Counted from the first letter of the stretch, positions 1-12,640 are shown. The stretch is DNA of 64,000 bases from Parelaphostrongylus tenuis (GCA_019055375.1 JAHQIW010004639.1:1-64000), one strand, 5' to 3'. The notes: generated by a model from the sequence alone, not told the origin. Program-made: numbers and translations.

Positions 1-1435
1 CGCCACCTTTTTTTTTTTGTCCGCCCGCCCTCACCCGGAAGTACCGAATCGAGAAGACAGATACGAAAGTCTGTATGAGAACTTTATTCAAAAATTTAAC
101 CAAAAAATCATAAACTTCATGAATATTGAACCTCAAGGTGAATATGGCAATAATTCTTCGTGAAAGCTACAGGCAAGAGATTCCAATTTGAACGCAAAGT
201 GATTGGATCGTAGTTAAGTTGAACCAAAAAAGGACAATAACAACTCAACAAGAAATGAAATTCAAGATAGATTCCATAAGATAAGACTGAAATATCGAAC
301 GACCTCTAGTTCTTTTGTAGAAGAACAATTTGGATTTGTTCAACTGCTCTTGAGAAGGACACTTTGTCGATTTCGGCATGCATGGTTTACTACAATCGAG
401 TAAGGAAATCAGGTTAAATTGTGAAGGTCTTCATTCTATCTTGCGATAATTCTACTTATTCTGCTGCTAATCTAAAAACCCACGAGGACGATAATATATA
501 CAAAATATCCTCAAAATAGTCTCCTGGCGAGAGGGTGTCATTGTGTATGAGGTGAAATTTGGATCGGGTTAAGGGAAAGAGACGTTTTACGGTCAAGAAC
601 CCACTGTCCCAACTCACAAACTCGGAGTGCAACGATTTATTTGCTCAGTTTATTATGTGTTTGTTGTGTTACAAAGGTCATCGACTACTCGGTAAGGTGG
701 TTACCACTAAAATCTGGCTACTAAGAAGGAAGAACAAAAGTGACCCGGATAACTTGGAGTTCAAGGAACTTCTTGAAACTATTTTCAAATAGTAAGAAAA
801 ACCTTATATAAAAAAAGTTATGCCACGTCCAATCCGATCTAAATCGGTGTTAGGTGAGACAAAATTGAAGTATCTGGAAATCATCCAAAACTGCGGGGAA
901 CTAAATTCAAGAAGTTTTCGGATTGTGTCATTAATGGTGAGTATAAAATTTCTTTGAATAACGCAGGAAACAACTTTGACGCAGAACTAAACAAGCAATG
1001 GGAAAGAGCAGACCAAAAATAGGCTAAATAATGAGCTAATTGTGTGGATAAATAAAAGATACACTTGATGCTATTACGAAGACCAAAAATCAAGGAATAA
1101 GCGACTGGCGACTATTCATTCATATTAATACGGCTCTGAACAAGGCACAAGCGCCCGAAACCTTGGGCCTACTAAGTTTCTGTTCTAGCGTAGTGCTTGC
1201 ATACTACTCAAGAAAACTTGATCTTTATGTCGAGGCTAAATAAAAGTTGGTTTCCAAAAGTATTCTATCAACCGTTTCATTAACACCCATTTAGCTGTAT
1301 ACCAGTAGTGTTGGTATTATACTTACAGATTCGACTCCGAAGATAAAGTGAACCGTGTTCATTCTACAATTAGAAACGTTGACCATAAGACTTCCGAAAA
1401 AAACGAATTTTCATTAGAAAAAAACGAGTTTCGCC
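1..1435. other. No gene recognised
   Basis: Begins with a short T-run and a CCGCCCGCCC stretch, then AT-rich sequence. Frames of 70-77 codons exist on both strands but show neither splice partners nor protein-like composition. Confidence 0.5.
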
Positions 1436-1672
1436 TTAATTCAATTTTGAAACGTTAATAGGCGCGGGTAGTAACGTGATAAATTCTTCAAATAAGATTT
1501 GATTTTGTTTAAAGTTACAAATTCTTCTGAAACTTAGTAGAGCTAACCCAAATCGCCAGTTCATATCATATCCATGAATTCCTAAGCTGAAATTTATATA
1601 AAAGGTCGAGGCCAATATTGACTCAAGCACTTCTGATAAAACACGAATATTAGGAATGGGCAAGAAATGAAG

Positions 1673-1828
1673 TTACTGTTCTTGATTAATGGGGACCGAA
1701 TTGGCATCGATGAGTGCCCGAATGCCTTCTGGCATTGAGGTGATCCTTAATCCGCACTTTATTGGGAAATACCTCGAATACTCATAAACGGAATTTGAAG
1801 TCAATTTTTTTGACACAATGGAACAAAA
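1673..1828 (-). CDS. Unrecognised exon or transposase-like fragment
   Basis: An open frame of 51 codons ends at TAA (1675-1673). Its composition is protein-like and its C-terminal stretch (TSMPEGIRALIDANSVPINQ) resembles, by pattern only, the SMP..R..AVI..G end of Tc1-type transposases. No DDE motif block was found upstream. It may equally be a host exon. Low confidence. Confidence 0.2.
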   Translation of the reverse strand, partial: FCSIVSKKLTSNSVYEYSRYFPIKCGLRITSMPEGIRALIDANSVPINQEQ

Positions 1829-2057
1829 TTATGGCCAAAAATGTTGAGAAACGTTTTACGAGAGTGAACAACAATAAACGATAGCCAAATTCGGCTGTCA
1901 GTCACTGCGAATGATCCACAATGAATCATCTGGATAAACAAAACGAGCAGTAGCAGGCGTGGATAAATACGGACAGGCTTAAGAGGTCAATGGGGTGACT
2001 GAATCGTTTGTCCAATGTGGGGACACTGGCAAACAGAGGGTGACCTGAGGCGTCAGA

Positions 2058-2288
2058 ATGCTCAGCGAACAGTCACTGATGTATTACCTTGCTACTGAAT
2101 ACTCATCTGAAACACCGAAGGTAGTCAAGCACTCAAAAGGAGATGATGCAAGACAATCAGAAAAAAAAAAGTTGCCATTTGAAGAGCTCTTTTCAAGATT
2201 TCTATCATTTACACTTGCATTTAATGCGACAAAATCGCTCAAATCCGGAGTAATCCAGCTGAGCACCATAATCACTGCTTTACAAGCA
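2058..2288 (+). CDS. Candidate exon, unrecognised
   Basis: 77 codons from an ATG to a consensus GTGAGTG donor in phase 0. About 100 nt further on there is a T-rich tract and TTGCAG acceptor at 2389. Reading on in phase 0 adds KMCSHQIAG and then stops. The peptide has a Lys-rich centre and a moderately hydrophobic end (IQLSTIITALQA). No family recognised, and there is no second line of evidence. Confidence 0.22.
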
Positions 2289-2399
2289 GTGAGTGTTCAT
2301 AACAGCTTATTCCATCGGAAATTAGTATATAACATAGATATGTGCTAAGTTAACAAGAATACTGAGAAATTAAAAATTTTTTTTTGCAGAAAATGTGCT

Positions 2400-4960
2400 C
2401 ACATCAAATCGCTGGATAATAATGCCAGCTTTTACAGCTGAATAGGTGGTTTACTCAATAGATTTACAACAGAGCAAAACTAGTTACGGAAGCAGTGGGT
2501 AGTTTCATTTTGAAGTATGACTTCAAAAGGCCTGAAAAAAAACTTCTCTTTTTTCTAAGGATGAGGTTTCAAAGAACTTGAATCCCGTAACGATATTGGA
2601 TTTTATGGCAATTCATTTATTCACTCTGTGATTAATTTGCTACATTTCGTGTGAGGTTTCTATAAGGTTCTTTTTCATGAACAATCGAGTGTTCACATCT
2701 CAAGTTACGAGAGAGATCGCTACACATTAGCGTATGCTTTTTTTGCTAGTAGAAATTGCAAAATGAAATGTTTTCGCTCATTACACTTACAAATAGACAT
2801 GAATTTTTGAGGCAAAACTCCAAAACAACTACTAATGAGGTCCATAATTTCAAAATATCACGAGTCAACAGACTACTATGGAACTAAAATAATAATTAAG
2901 TTGTTCAGTGATTTGAGTGTGAGTGTATTGTATAACTTCAAGAGCATCGGTAGTGCAATTGGCTAGCCCCGTCCCTCCTTGGAAAGGGTAAAGAGCTCGT
3001 TCGCTTTATTCCTGAAGTTCAAAGTTTTGAACATCGCTCAACGTCATGGGATATATTTGATGACTGATCAAAAAGATATCGATAAGACTAAGAACGATTT
3101 CCCACTTAAGAGGCTCGGTAGTGCTCTTCCTATCCTGTGTAAATCAAAAAAGCATTACAGGTAAGAAGTGATTGAGGAATGAAAACAACTGTAACAACTG
3201 GAGGTGCTGTAACAAAGACACAAAAAGGAATTATGAATTTGTTGATGATGACATACTAATATTTTGAGATTACACGAGTATATAGTAATAATGATTCATA
3301 ATTGTATGGTTTTTAGGACCTTTTAAAAATGTTATGATGTACGTCTGTTGATGGGAGCGGTGAGATTGGCAACAAAACAATCGCTTTTTTCTTCTTACGA
3401 GATGAGTAAGGTAATTATCGGAGATGACAAACTACTAAGAATGGAGAAAGGCTATTGCTTCTAACTTATAATGGTAACAAATTGTTCATCGAGACAACTC
3501 ATGTTTGAAATGCTCAACCTTTGCACGACGTCGTGACATAACCTCCATTTACAAGTTTTACAAAAGTCACTCATTTTAAAAATTGATGACCTCCTCCAAC
3601 TTCGAATTTAATTCAGCATAGTGAATTTTCCATTTATCAAAATATACACTGTTATAATTTGTAAAACCTGCTTTACAGGATGAAAACCATTGTCTTTTCT
3701 TACCGTCAAGAGCTTTTTAATTTTTTGAACTTCTCAGTATTTTTTCCCTATTTGCCTCAGTGCTCATATTTCGAACACGAGCAAATTAATACGTGGGATT
3801 TTTATGCAGCAGAAATGATGGTGTTTATCTAATTTACAGCTCAAGTTCACAGTTGCCTCACTTATTTGAAGATTCCCAAGACTTGACCATTTTTAACTTG
3901 TGGATTTCGAATTTCATTGTGATAAGCATAGCTCAGTTTTGGGGTGGCTGTACAGTAATTATACATACGAGCAATTTGAGCAATAGGTTCAAGCCTTGTC
4001 CATAGATGCACAATGTTTTGAAGTCCTGAAAGCTTGAATGATCGAGAAATTTATCGCCACTAGTCGAAACCAGCTTCATGGAAAGAGAGCACTAAACGAC
4101 TTATGAATCAAAAATCTAAACCGTAACTTGTACATGATCACAATTCGACAACGAAAATTATTGGAGTACGATAGACATATTTCTTTCCAGTAAAAAACTA
4201 AGTTTCAAACATTTGGCTGCTGGAGTCAACAGACAGGAAATCTACTGAGTATTGCTCTATGATTCAGTCAAATTATTCGTCGTTCTGGTTTCTTGTAGAC
4301 TATCCGTTCGAACTCTTTAGTGGCTTCATAGTACGAAACCTATAAAGAAGCAATCAAATCCGTTTTTCTTCTGGGAACCCATTAACGCTTGCTTTTTGTC
4401 AAGTTTTAGCGCGTAGTTTTTCTCGTGAAAAGTTGATCTCCATTGCTGAGGCCAGTTTTAAATGAGTTCTTGAGTGAGAAGATTACAAATTTACGATGCT
4501 GGTCGTTACGAGACCGTTCCCGTTGTCAAAAATACATCGAAAAACTATTAACTACCGGCGTATACGTTTTAAAAGAGCCAATCGTGCATAATATCTGACG
4601 AAAATTCATGGGTTTCAAAAGACCATTTTGACAGCTCACACTCAAGGAAAACAGCTCACACTCAGAGGAAAACAATTGTGAGAAAGAAGTCGAAAAAGAT
4701 CTCCAAAAAATGAAATTTTGTTAGAAACCAACCACCAAGGATCTAACTCAAGCGAGTACTCCAACAGTTATAAGGCCGTGAGATGTCTCTACAAGTGTTA
4801 GATACAGATGAGCACAGACAAAAATTTGTCTTCGGGCGCAGGCGGATACATGGAAGGGGCTGCATGCTCTAGATGTGCTTTTATCAGCCGTATATCCAGT
4901 ATACAACAGATTGTAATAAAGCACTTTTGGTGCATTTGGACAAAAATGTTCTGTTCTTCT
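2400..4960. other. No gene recognised
   Basis: AT-rich. A weak tRNA-like ATCGGTAGTGCAATTGGCTA lies at about 2945, similar to the R4 A box. The 73-codon antisense frame at 4798-5019 overlaps the 4965 exon and is taken as its shadow. Confidence 0.45.
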
Positions 4961-4964
4961 TCAG

Positions 4965-5384
4965 TATATTTTTGAGTAATGAAACTCATACTTTCTATGA
5001 AGCAGTGACGAATGACCACTTCATTGATTCTCTGCTCATGCCATTCGAAGTTGAGGGCCTTTTTGAGTGCCTCACAGGCGACGGAGGTATCGAAAGGGAT
5101 TTAACCAAGCTTCTTCATAATGAAAGTCCTTATCGAAACTTTTATCTGCTCGGACGACAGCTTTATGCATATAAAGATCTTTGCAGGGAAATCGATGAAG
5201 GTCTATAGATGAACGCAAGTGAATATTTTTCACTGTAATTCAAATCATTCATAAAGGCGGTTTCTGGAGTACATTCTAGAGATGGTTTCCCTTAGAAGAA
5301 ATTATAAAAAATGCAGCTCTCGAAATTTTATCAGTCCTTGAAAGATGTGCTGTAGATTCGTCTTCAATGTTTAGCTTTGCTGAG
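4965..5384 (+). CDS. Two-exon gene fragment, possibly SMK-1/PP4R3-like
   Basis: Exon 4965-5200 follows a TTCTTCTTCAG acceptor and leaves in phase 1 before GTCTAT. After a 95-nt intron, exon 5296 (acceptor TTTCCCTTAG) resumes in the matching phase and reads ..EEIIKNAALEILSVLERCAV. I end it at a GTGATG donor at 5385, but the frame stays open to about 5521, where a tRNA-derived repeat lies. The helical, Leu-rich pattern resembles the central part of the PP4 regulatory subunit family. IFLSN..TF..AV.NDHFIDSLL compares with a FFNK....ML.ED.KFL segment, and NAALEILSVLE with SAATDIFSYLV. This is a weak, by-eye similarity. No start or end of the protein is visible, and the SINE suggests the gene may be decayed. 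Confidence 0.4.
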
Positions 5385-5454
5385 GTGATGGATTGCATAT
5401 CTGGCCTTTGCAATGACTCGCGGCGGCCTATAGATGTATCAATTCACTGTTCCT

Positions 5455-5590
5455 ATCGTTTTCAGACAAGAGTGGCACCAATTCGCCGATCCCTAAAGGA
5501 TGGAGGGCTTGATGAGTCTTGAGCGAGGGATCGAACCATCGACCACATGTGCAGCCGAGAGCACCTCTGACCACTGCTACACATGCTCTT
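5455..5590 (-). repeat. tRNA-derived SINE-like repeat
   Basis: On the minus strand, TGTGTAGCAGTGGTCAGAGG (A-box-like) and GATGGTTCGATCCC (B box) lie at tRNA-like spacing. It interrupts the open frame of the 5-kb gene fragment. Confidence 0.6.
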
Positions 5591-5664
5591 CTCTTAAGTA
5601 GAGACAGAAAACTGCAAGGTTTGAGAAACTTCTAATAATAGGCCTACATTCGCAAAACGCATCA

Positions 5665-5874
5665 TTGATGAATGTATTCGGACATTTTCTATCATCTTAC
5701 ATAATCCATAGTAAATTATTGTCGTTGAGAACTAATAGATCAAATAAAGATTTAGGAGATTTTAGAGAAGATATGCCGTATACAAATACTAATGAAAGAA
5801 CACTATATGATGCCGTTAAGTATTGCAGTAAAGTGGTCACATGCATTTCACAAATGTTGCTTAATTTAGGATAA
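5665..5874 (+). CDS. Open frame downstream of the SMK-1-like exons
   Basis: About 69 codons on the same strand as the 5 kb exons, ending at TAA. FGHFLSSYIIHSKLLSLRTN followed by charged residues could continue the helical protein upstream (compare NFFYKHCMHVLTAP in PP4R3), but no clean acceptor or phase link to 5384 was found. It may also be chance. Confidence 0.2.
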   Translation: MMNVFGHFLSSYIIHSKLLSLRTNRSNKDLGDFREDMPYTNTNERTLYDAVKYCSKVVTCISQMLLNLG

Positions 5875-8180
5875 GTGTAAATGCTTGTGCTTTTTCTACC
5901 TATTGATAAACTTAAATAGAAAAATCTCTTCCTTTGAAACGTTGTTAATCTTCATTTGCAATCATCCCCTCAAGAACGTGAACTTGGATGGTGTCTAGTT
6001 TGAACAGCTATTGTCACGAGACCAATGAGAGATAACGGCATAGTTCATGTTTTCATATGGACTATTTGAATCACAACGCTCAAAGAACATAAATTATCAG
6101 TCGATGAAATGATATTCGATTAGGTTATGATGTGTTGAACGATCGTCATGAAGAAACTGAATCTGACTAGTTGTTCTTCAGACACGTTTCAATTTCGGAA
6201 GCTACTAAGGGACACTAGTATCTCAAAATTCACGCAAGAGAAACATTTTCATGAGAAGACATCCCGACAAAAATTGAAATTTACTAAGTATAGGACAATG
6301 GTATGGTAATATTTACAGAAATACTTGAAGCGGAAAACTCCAGAAACGGAAATCACTGAGTGACATGACTGAAATGAATGATAGATTTTTTTCAACGTGA
6401 TGATAGTCGCACCGTATATCATAAAACTGGAACTGCAGAGTTAAGTGGTCGACATTTGAGCCGGAAAACTTCCATAAAGTATAGTCCTGTCCTGGAGTTT
6501 CGTAACTGTCGTTGAAGATGTTAACAATCTACTTAACGTGACCGACTTGAAATATCCATCAAAACTAGGTGAAGAAATGACAGAATGTAAATACTGAACT
6601 AGTCACTTCAGACCTCCATTTGCAAAGAAAGCTACAGTTTGCTTAGAAATATATTGAAGAGTTCACTATTAAATCTGCCTCCCATAGCTGAAAACGGGAA
6701 AGTTGACTGGATTAGGAAAATGAAAAAATGGTGTCGAATAACTTGGGTATGAAAATTAGTCCGAATCAGCTGGCCATTCGCCCCTTAATGGTCACTGAGT
6801 GGTCGGATAAGGTACCGATGAAATTTTCATTTTTCGTTGAAATCATCGCTTGGGTCTCCTACTGAAAATCTTCACATCTAGTCGATCGTACTCCTAACAA
6901 AATTTCTTGACATCAGGCCATCATCCAGTTTCTGACGTGTGAGAGAATGACGCTTTGTGGGTACGACATGGTACACGACATTTGATTATTTAGGTGGGAA
7001 TTTTGAGTCCCCTTTCTCATTGCGTGGTCTCACAATTAGATAGCGCTGTCGATAAACATTGGCCACCGCTCCACGTCGCTAATGTAGGGTGTCCAGGTAT
7101 TCCAGACGTTTGCTGACAGGAAGAATCACTAGAAAGGGCCGTGACTGAGTGGTTAATGATGCAGGCTGGTCAGAAAGCAAGGAAGTGGTTCAAGTCTTTT
7201 CCCAAGACTTTCTTGCAATCATTAATGAAAACTTTGGTGGAGGATCGCTGCGATGATACGAATCGAGAGCAAGAAGTGGTGGGAGCCTCATAGTAAAATG
7301 TTTAATAAATGTGGGTATGTTATAATGACTTCGATGTGCGCTCCTTGTTTCATATTTTATTGCTAATGACGTGGTACTTGTTATTCGTTTTATATTTATT
7401 TCGGGCTAAGAAAAACTGAGTTGGTGCAAAAATAGCTACGGTTTCAGACTGCGACTTCAAAAGGGTCTTAAAACAGCAGAAGCAACTCTCAACATTGTCA
7501 GCGCATCTGGCTAAGAAATGTTGTTGAACGTAAGGTGCAATGGTGATTTGAGAAGTCCTCTAAACGGGCGAAAAATCTCACGACGAATAAAGCTTGATTG
7601 GAGTTTATGCAGATATGTGTTGCCCTAGATCAGACCCACTCACGGAGTGATTGTTGTTAGCCATCAAAAAAAAAAGTGCGGGAAAAAGCAGAGCGAGGGC
7701 CTTGATGGTGTAGTGGAGCTCAGTGAATCTCTGCAGAGGGTAATCTTTGATCCGAAGCCAATTCAAGTCGCAAGTATTGCTCGCACTTTAACACTTACGT
7801 GTTGAAATGATTTAAATCAGTGTTTTCATTGCAGCATAAATTTATGTTTTTGCAGTTATGAGGTCAAAACTTCCTATGGCAGCCAGGTAGAAGATATAGC
7901 TCAGCGAGTTCAAACTTCGACCAACGGCGACGATCGGAAAATTGATGAAGTGTGAGAGAAAAGAAGTCGTAATAAATACACAATGCGACATTTGCTTGAT
8001 AAATCTTGATGTGGCGAGTTGGGCTACGAAGTTGAGCAAGATTGCGTGAACATCCTTCTGCTATTGACGCGGTGAACTGAATTCTTTTATTGAACGATAA
8101 AGGCTTTCGACTGTTTAGAAACTTGTAGGAGAAATTTGCTCGAGCATTTCAGCTACTTTCAAAGACGCAACATAACCGAA
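5875..8180. other. No gene recognised apart from a tRNA-like element
   Basis: Apart from the tRNA-like sequence at 7135 I see only short unsupported frames. Confidence 0.45.
7135..7215 (+). repeat. tRNA-like sequence (SINE head)
   Basis: GCCGTGACTGAGTGGTTAAT looks like an A box and GTGGTTCAAGTCTTTTCCC like a B box. No cloverleaf can be closed, so it is not a functional tRNA. Confidence 0.45.
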
Positions 8181-8189
8181 AATATAGTT

Positions 8190-8440
8190 TGTGAAAAAAT
8201 TCAAAGCCTTGCCGAGGTTGGTACGTCAGCGACACACGTACGTCTTGGCAGTATCGCCTGCTTCATCAGTGCCACACGCCACATACTGAACGCTACTTTA
8301 TAGCAGACTATCACCACAACGTTTCCTCTTCCCATCAGTATAATGTAGTTCAGTGTGGGGCACGTAGCTCTGATAAAGCGGACGATACCGCTGAGGCGTA
8401 CGTATACCACTGATGTACCAACCTCAGAAAGCTCCCATCA
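8190..8440. repeat. R2 repeat, palindromic
   Basis: Edge AAAGCCTTGCCGAGGTTGGT on the left and the inverted GTACCAACCTCAGAAAGCT on the right. Inside are GCCTGCTTCATCAGTG and its surroundings, also present at 44 and 51 kb. The antisense frame across it is a repeat artefact. Confidence 0.7.
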
Positions 8441-8808
8441 TTTTCACAGTGTATTGAATGTTTATAGCGAAGTTTAAAAACAGCCAATCAAAGGGATAAC
8501 TGAAAAGTCGAAAAAGTCGACAGAATATGTTTAATGACTGTTGAAGAAATCACCCTTCTGAGACATCACCGGCTTTTCTCCCACGCAACAGGAGCTCCAT
8601 TCTCGACCATATTGTTATAACGACCAAAATTGATCTTATACAGTCCACGGTAACAGCTACGTGATTGAACAGTAATGAAACTTATCATCACTTCCCGATA
8701 CTGCAATACACTAGATTAAAGTTATAGTGAGAATAAGCCGATGGAAGGTCATGCTGATTGCTTAGTGCTCTGCAGCTGGTCTTATCCACCTCGGTTTTCT
8801 TAAATCAG

Positions 8809-8957
8809 GATGCAACGATTACGTCGGAGAACTGCGCCGGCAAACCGACAAAGTGCACTACGACTTAAACGGATTCGTCTCGTGTCGGTCATTAGAAGGA
8901 GACCGAACCTTCTCTATGATCTCCCGCGGCAACGTGCACTACAAACGAGACTGCTAG
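8809..8957 (+). CDS. Candidate terminal exon, unrecognised
   Basis: After a TTTTCTTAAATCAG acceptor, an exon entering in phase 1 reads CNDYVGELRRQTDKVHYDLN and on for 48 codons to TAG. The composition is balanced and protein-like, with three Cys. The overlapping ATG frame of 95 codons is Arg-rich and looks like a shadow. No upstream partner exon was found. Confidence 0.3.
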
Positions 8958-9124
8958 CGTTGAAGGAGCTGGGCTACAAAATTACTCCACATATCATACA
9001 CGCCAGATGTTTTCATCTGCTTACTAGCACTTCCTCGAGCTTGTCCATATCTTCATCTACGAGACATGCCTCAGTAAACAAACCGAGCTCAAAATGACTT
9101 TAATGGCTTTGTTGTCTTTCAAGG

Positions 9125-9330
9125 TGGGGGGTGGGAGCTGTGGCCGAGTGGTTGTGCTGCCCAGTTCTTTTCGGCAGCCAGCAATAATGTCCTATGGAAC
9201 GCCACAGCCAGGTTATCCTTGAGGTTGCAAGGAGATTCGCTCAACCGGTATTCTACGCCGTTCGAGAAGGAGACGATTGAACGAATTGAGTGCTAATACT
9301 GGGATCCGCACAGTGAAAATAAAAAAAACT
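9125..9330 (+). repeat. S1 SINE (tRNA-Ser/Leu-like head)
   Basis: The head GTGGCCGAGTGGTTGTGCTG is an A-box region. The end TACTGGGATCCGCACAGTGA followed by an A-rich run is shared with copies at 22.0, 59.3 and 59.9 kb. Length about 200 bp, which fits a SINE. Confidence 0.65.
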
Positions 9331-9582
9331 GTGATGACACATCAAATAAAGTGCTAAAAAGTGAATTGCCTCTTAAAGTACTGAATATGCATCTGCTTGA
9401 TATGATATTGAAAGTTTCGTTTCTGAACACTATTCAATAGATTTTTGAGAATTACGGCAGAAATCTAGATGGAATCTCAATGTTTCCCCTATTTGCTTTC
9501 TTTCCTTTTGCATCATCGTTGGAAATCTGATATTTTCTACTTCAAAATCTACAACAAAACTGATACTCAAACAGAAAGCGAC

Positions 9583-9608
9583 GTATATATATATATATAT
9601 ATATATAC
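9583..9608. repeat. (TA)n microsatellite
   Basis: About a dozen TA units, producing Tyr-Ile runs in frames on both strands. Confidence 0.9.
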
Positions 9609-10296
9609 CACTAAACTTAATATTTGCCACTTTGGGAAACATCTCAAAAATAGCATCGGTGTCATAGCTCTGTTTCATGTAGTTTCTGCATAAATTTGAT
9701 GATCTTCACTATTTTCTCAGATATCCTGCGAATCCTGCTCATTTGTTCATTTCAAACTGTTCCTCACATGCCTAAAGTTAGCATAGAGAAGGAAAAATAG
9801 ATTTAAGCTGTATGAATTATCGTTTTTTCAATAGCTGTAAACATGTAAAACCTTTAAAAATCTAACGAGAATTGAGAAAATAAGGTATTCCCTTCATAGC
9901 TGACGAAGAGCTTGTTGAGAGCCTCCAAAAAACAAAAGAATAAAGCGCAACCAAAGTAGGTCAGAAAATGTAAGTGAACGTCATTCAACTTTTCATTTGA
10001 GATAGGCAAAAGATATTGATTAGTCGTATCAGAATTAGAAAATAGTTGTATGGGAGATTATTGCTTTTGAGAGAGGTAAATCAATTCCAGTAAAAAGTTA
10101 ACGTAATTAAAGATCAGTAAAAAAATCCATCTTATAACATGGCAGTACTGTACACATTGATGATTCTAAATAAGGGAAATAATCTTATTGGAGTACGATT
10201 GTCAGCGAACGAGTTAAACGGGAACTGGGCTCCGTTACATTCGTGAAAACGGGTCAGAGAAGCATTACGATATATGTAGAAATTGATGAGTTTTGA

Positions 10297-10461
10297 AAAG
10301 AGGTGGGACGAATAATTCTTCTAGATGATTCGGATATGCTAGATATAAAAGATCTTATCAGTCGCATTTGTAGTCTAGAAAAGTTCGACACGAGTACGTT
10401 TACTCGGCTGCGAGATGGAGATTTGTCTCTATGGAGTCCTAGAAGACATTCGCTGCTCTGA
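10297..10461 (+). CDS. Short open frame, acidic, unrecognised
   Basis: 54 codons between stops, reading RIILLDDSDMLDIKDLISRI and on, with acidic and hydrophobic residues alternating as in a folded protein. The next frame (from 10415) is also open and protein-like, so a frameshift around 10410 is possible and this may be a broken gene. No family recognised. Confidence 0.25.
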   Translation, partial: KEVGRIILLDDSDMLDIKDLISRICSLEKFDTSTFTRLRDGDLSLWSPRRHSLL

Positions 10462-10469
10462 AGCCGTGC

Positions 10470-11910
10470 TAGATCCAAGTCTGTTCGTATTTCAGCGCTT
10501 TTGTGGTTATGCTTCTCATTTATTCTTGTGTGAGTCAAACTTGGCAGTAGCTCAAAATACTACTAAAGTCTTGTCGCTTTTAAACCTATTTTACCCCTTC
10601 AAAAACATAAAGGGACACTGAGTAATTATGATGTTTACCGGTCGTTCTAGCTGAAATCCATTGAGATAAGATCATGAAAATGGATAAGGAAAGCAATTAT
10701 TCTCTCGATTACTACGAAAATTTCTTTTCATTAGGAAGGATAACGATTTTTAAACTTATAGAAATGAAATTTTGATATTGATTTATCACTTGATTCAAGA
10801 GCCTCGTTACGTAGATTATGGGATGTAATAGATTTTAACTTCATCCTTTAGGCCAACCGTTTCGAGTCACAACATAGAAAAATTGATTGAGCAGCAGCAA
10901 AATACATCTGTTCAATAAGGAAGAGGCTGAATTCATTTATCAATGACTATAAAATGTTCAAATGGGCCAAACTTGCCAGGTAGATGGTTTTCGAAAGTGC
11001 AACATCCAAGATGAAAAGCACCTGGTGGTCTCGATTGTTCGTCATTTTTTATGTGAACCTTTCCTTAGCACACTCAGCGGAGTGGTGAAGAATCACGTTA
11101 AAACTCATCGATTGGAAAAGATATAATGATTCACTTTGCAAAAAAAAGTAGGAGAACTCGAAAGACCTTTTCAATGGACATTCATCTATTGTCGCCGTCA
11201 TCTGAAATTCAGAGAATCTCTGAGTGACTCGAGCTGGCACCAATGATGTAAAAAAACGTCCTCGTGGCATATCAAAGCCGAACGTGGACTCGTCCAGCTT
11301 GAAAAGGAAACACCCCTTCCACGTTTTTTTTTTATTAGGACAAGAAGCATGCTCACTGATCTGTAACTATCTGCTCATAACTGAATAGTAGTAATTTGAG
11401 TTCTTACAGTCATCCGATAGCTTTGTGCACTCTTCAGTTTACGGCAAATTTCTTCTACCGGAACATCGCACAGAAAAAATATGTAGTCATTTAGTCTCTT
11501 GAATTAGCCTCATGACCTTCATTAGCTTCTCGTGCCTTTCAGAAGACTATTGTAAATTCTGGATGTCGAGTTCAATACTTAAAGAAAAAACGATTTGTAT
11601 ATTTTTGAGCAATAATTATTCAAAAAAATTCTACACATCATTTAATAATCTAGGATGTCTCTCAATTGAATAGTATTTATGCACGTCTTGAATAGCCAAT
11701 GCTGAATCTAAGTCTCAATAAAAGACCCGATGGCTGGAAGAAATCATAGATCATTTTGATGCATTCTGTCTCAACACTTGAATTTAACTCATGCTGGAAA
11801 TTTCAATCCCAGTTAGCATATGTCATGTTGATTTCCCCTGATGCTTCGGAATATACCCCACGCCAAGCCAAAGTCTGTAAGCGACTGCACCAAATAGGCG
11901 CCCTTGTCTC
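10470..11910. other. No gene recognised
   Basis: AT-rich sequence with a T-run at about 11326. Frames up to 73 codons without splice support. It lies downstream of the minus-strand gene ending at 11915. Confidence 0.45.
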
Positions 11911-11914
11911 TAGA

Positions 11915-12234
11915 TTAGGAAAAACTCAATGAAACAAATGCAGATGCACTAATCGTCTCTTTGAGAAGGAGCGATTCCGATAACTTGGTTTTGGTGCTAT
12001 TTTCTGTACAACCACTTCACAGCACTCCATGTTAGATAAGTGAAAGAACTCACCAATAACAGCGATGAACATTCCGAAGGCTTGTGATGAAGTGGAGTAA
12101 ATCTGCTTTTGCCTTGGTAATGCACCTAATGCGGCAGAGACAGCTGGTGGCAATTCGTCTGTACTGGCGATCTTTTGCGATATATTTTTTATACGAGGAA
12201 AACGCCCGAAGGGAGGACAATTGGTGCTAGAACG
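11915..12234 (-). CDS. Two 3' exons of an unrecognised gene
   Basis: Exon 12234-12054 follows a CTTGTTTACAG acceptor in phase 0 and gives 60 codons to a consensus GTGAGT donor (phase 1). A 50-nt intron ends in TTGTACAG. Exon 12003-11915 resumes in phase (NSTKTKLSESLLLKETISAS and on) and ends at TAA. The larger exon contains LPPAVSAALGALPRQKQIYS and a short hydrophobic patch AFGMFIAVI. Intron size, splice sites and phases all agree, so this is probably a real gene. I do not recognise the family. Upstream coding may lie at 12994-12641. Confidence 0.55.
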
Positions 12235-12640
12235 CTGTAAACAAGAGAAAGACGCTCGAGAAGTGTTTGAAAATCACTTTGCTATTTAATGGCTCGTAAG
12301 ATATATGAATGATACGGATGAGATGAGAGAAATCCCAGAATAGTTTGTTTTTTGAGAGACTTTATTTTAACCTGCCAGAATACTTCTATATAATAATTTC
12401 AAATTGATACGATAATACCTATTCTGAAGATTTGGGCGAATCTAAATTAGGAGTTAGAAGTATCGAACTATGAATTCCATTGTCCTTGTGTACATTTTAT
12501 TACACCACTTCATTTCTTATTACCATTCTTATTATCTTCACCACTTTATATTTTCCGATACCACTCCGAAGCTGATCCGATACCACATAGATAACGCGCC
12601 TATTTCGAGTGCTCTTTGTAATGCATTCGTTATCTCACAT

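Noticed and set aside
8810..9097. 95-codon ATG frame rich in Arg and Ser
   Set aside because: Composition is typical of an out-of-frame translation; the frame shifted by one reads as a better exon (8809-8957).
10254..10538. 94-codon minus-strand frame
   Set aside because: Ser/Arg/His-rich, the expected antisense of the acidic plus-strand frame at 10297-10461.
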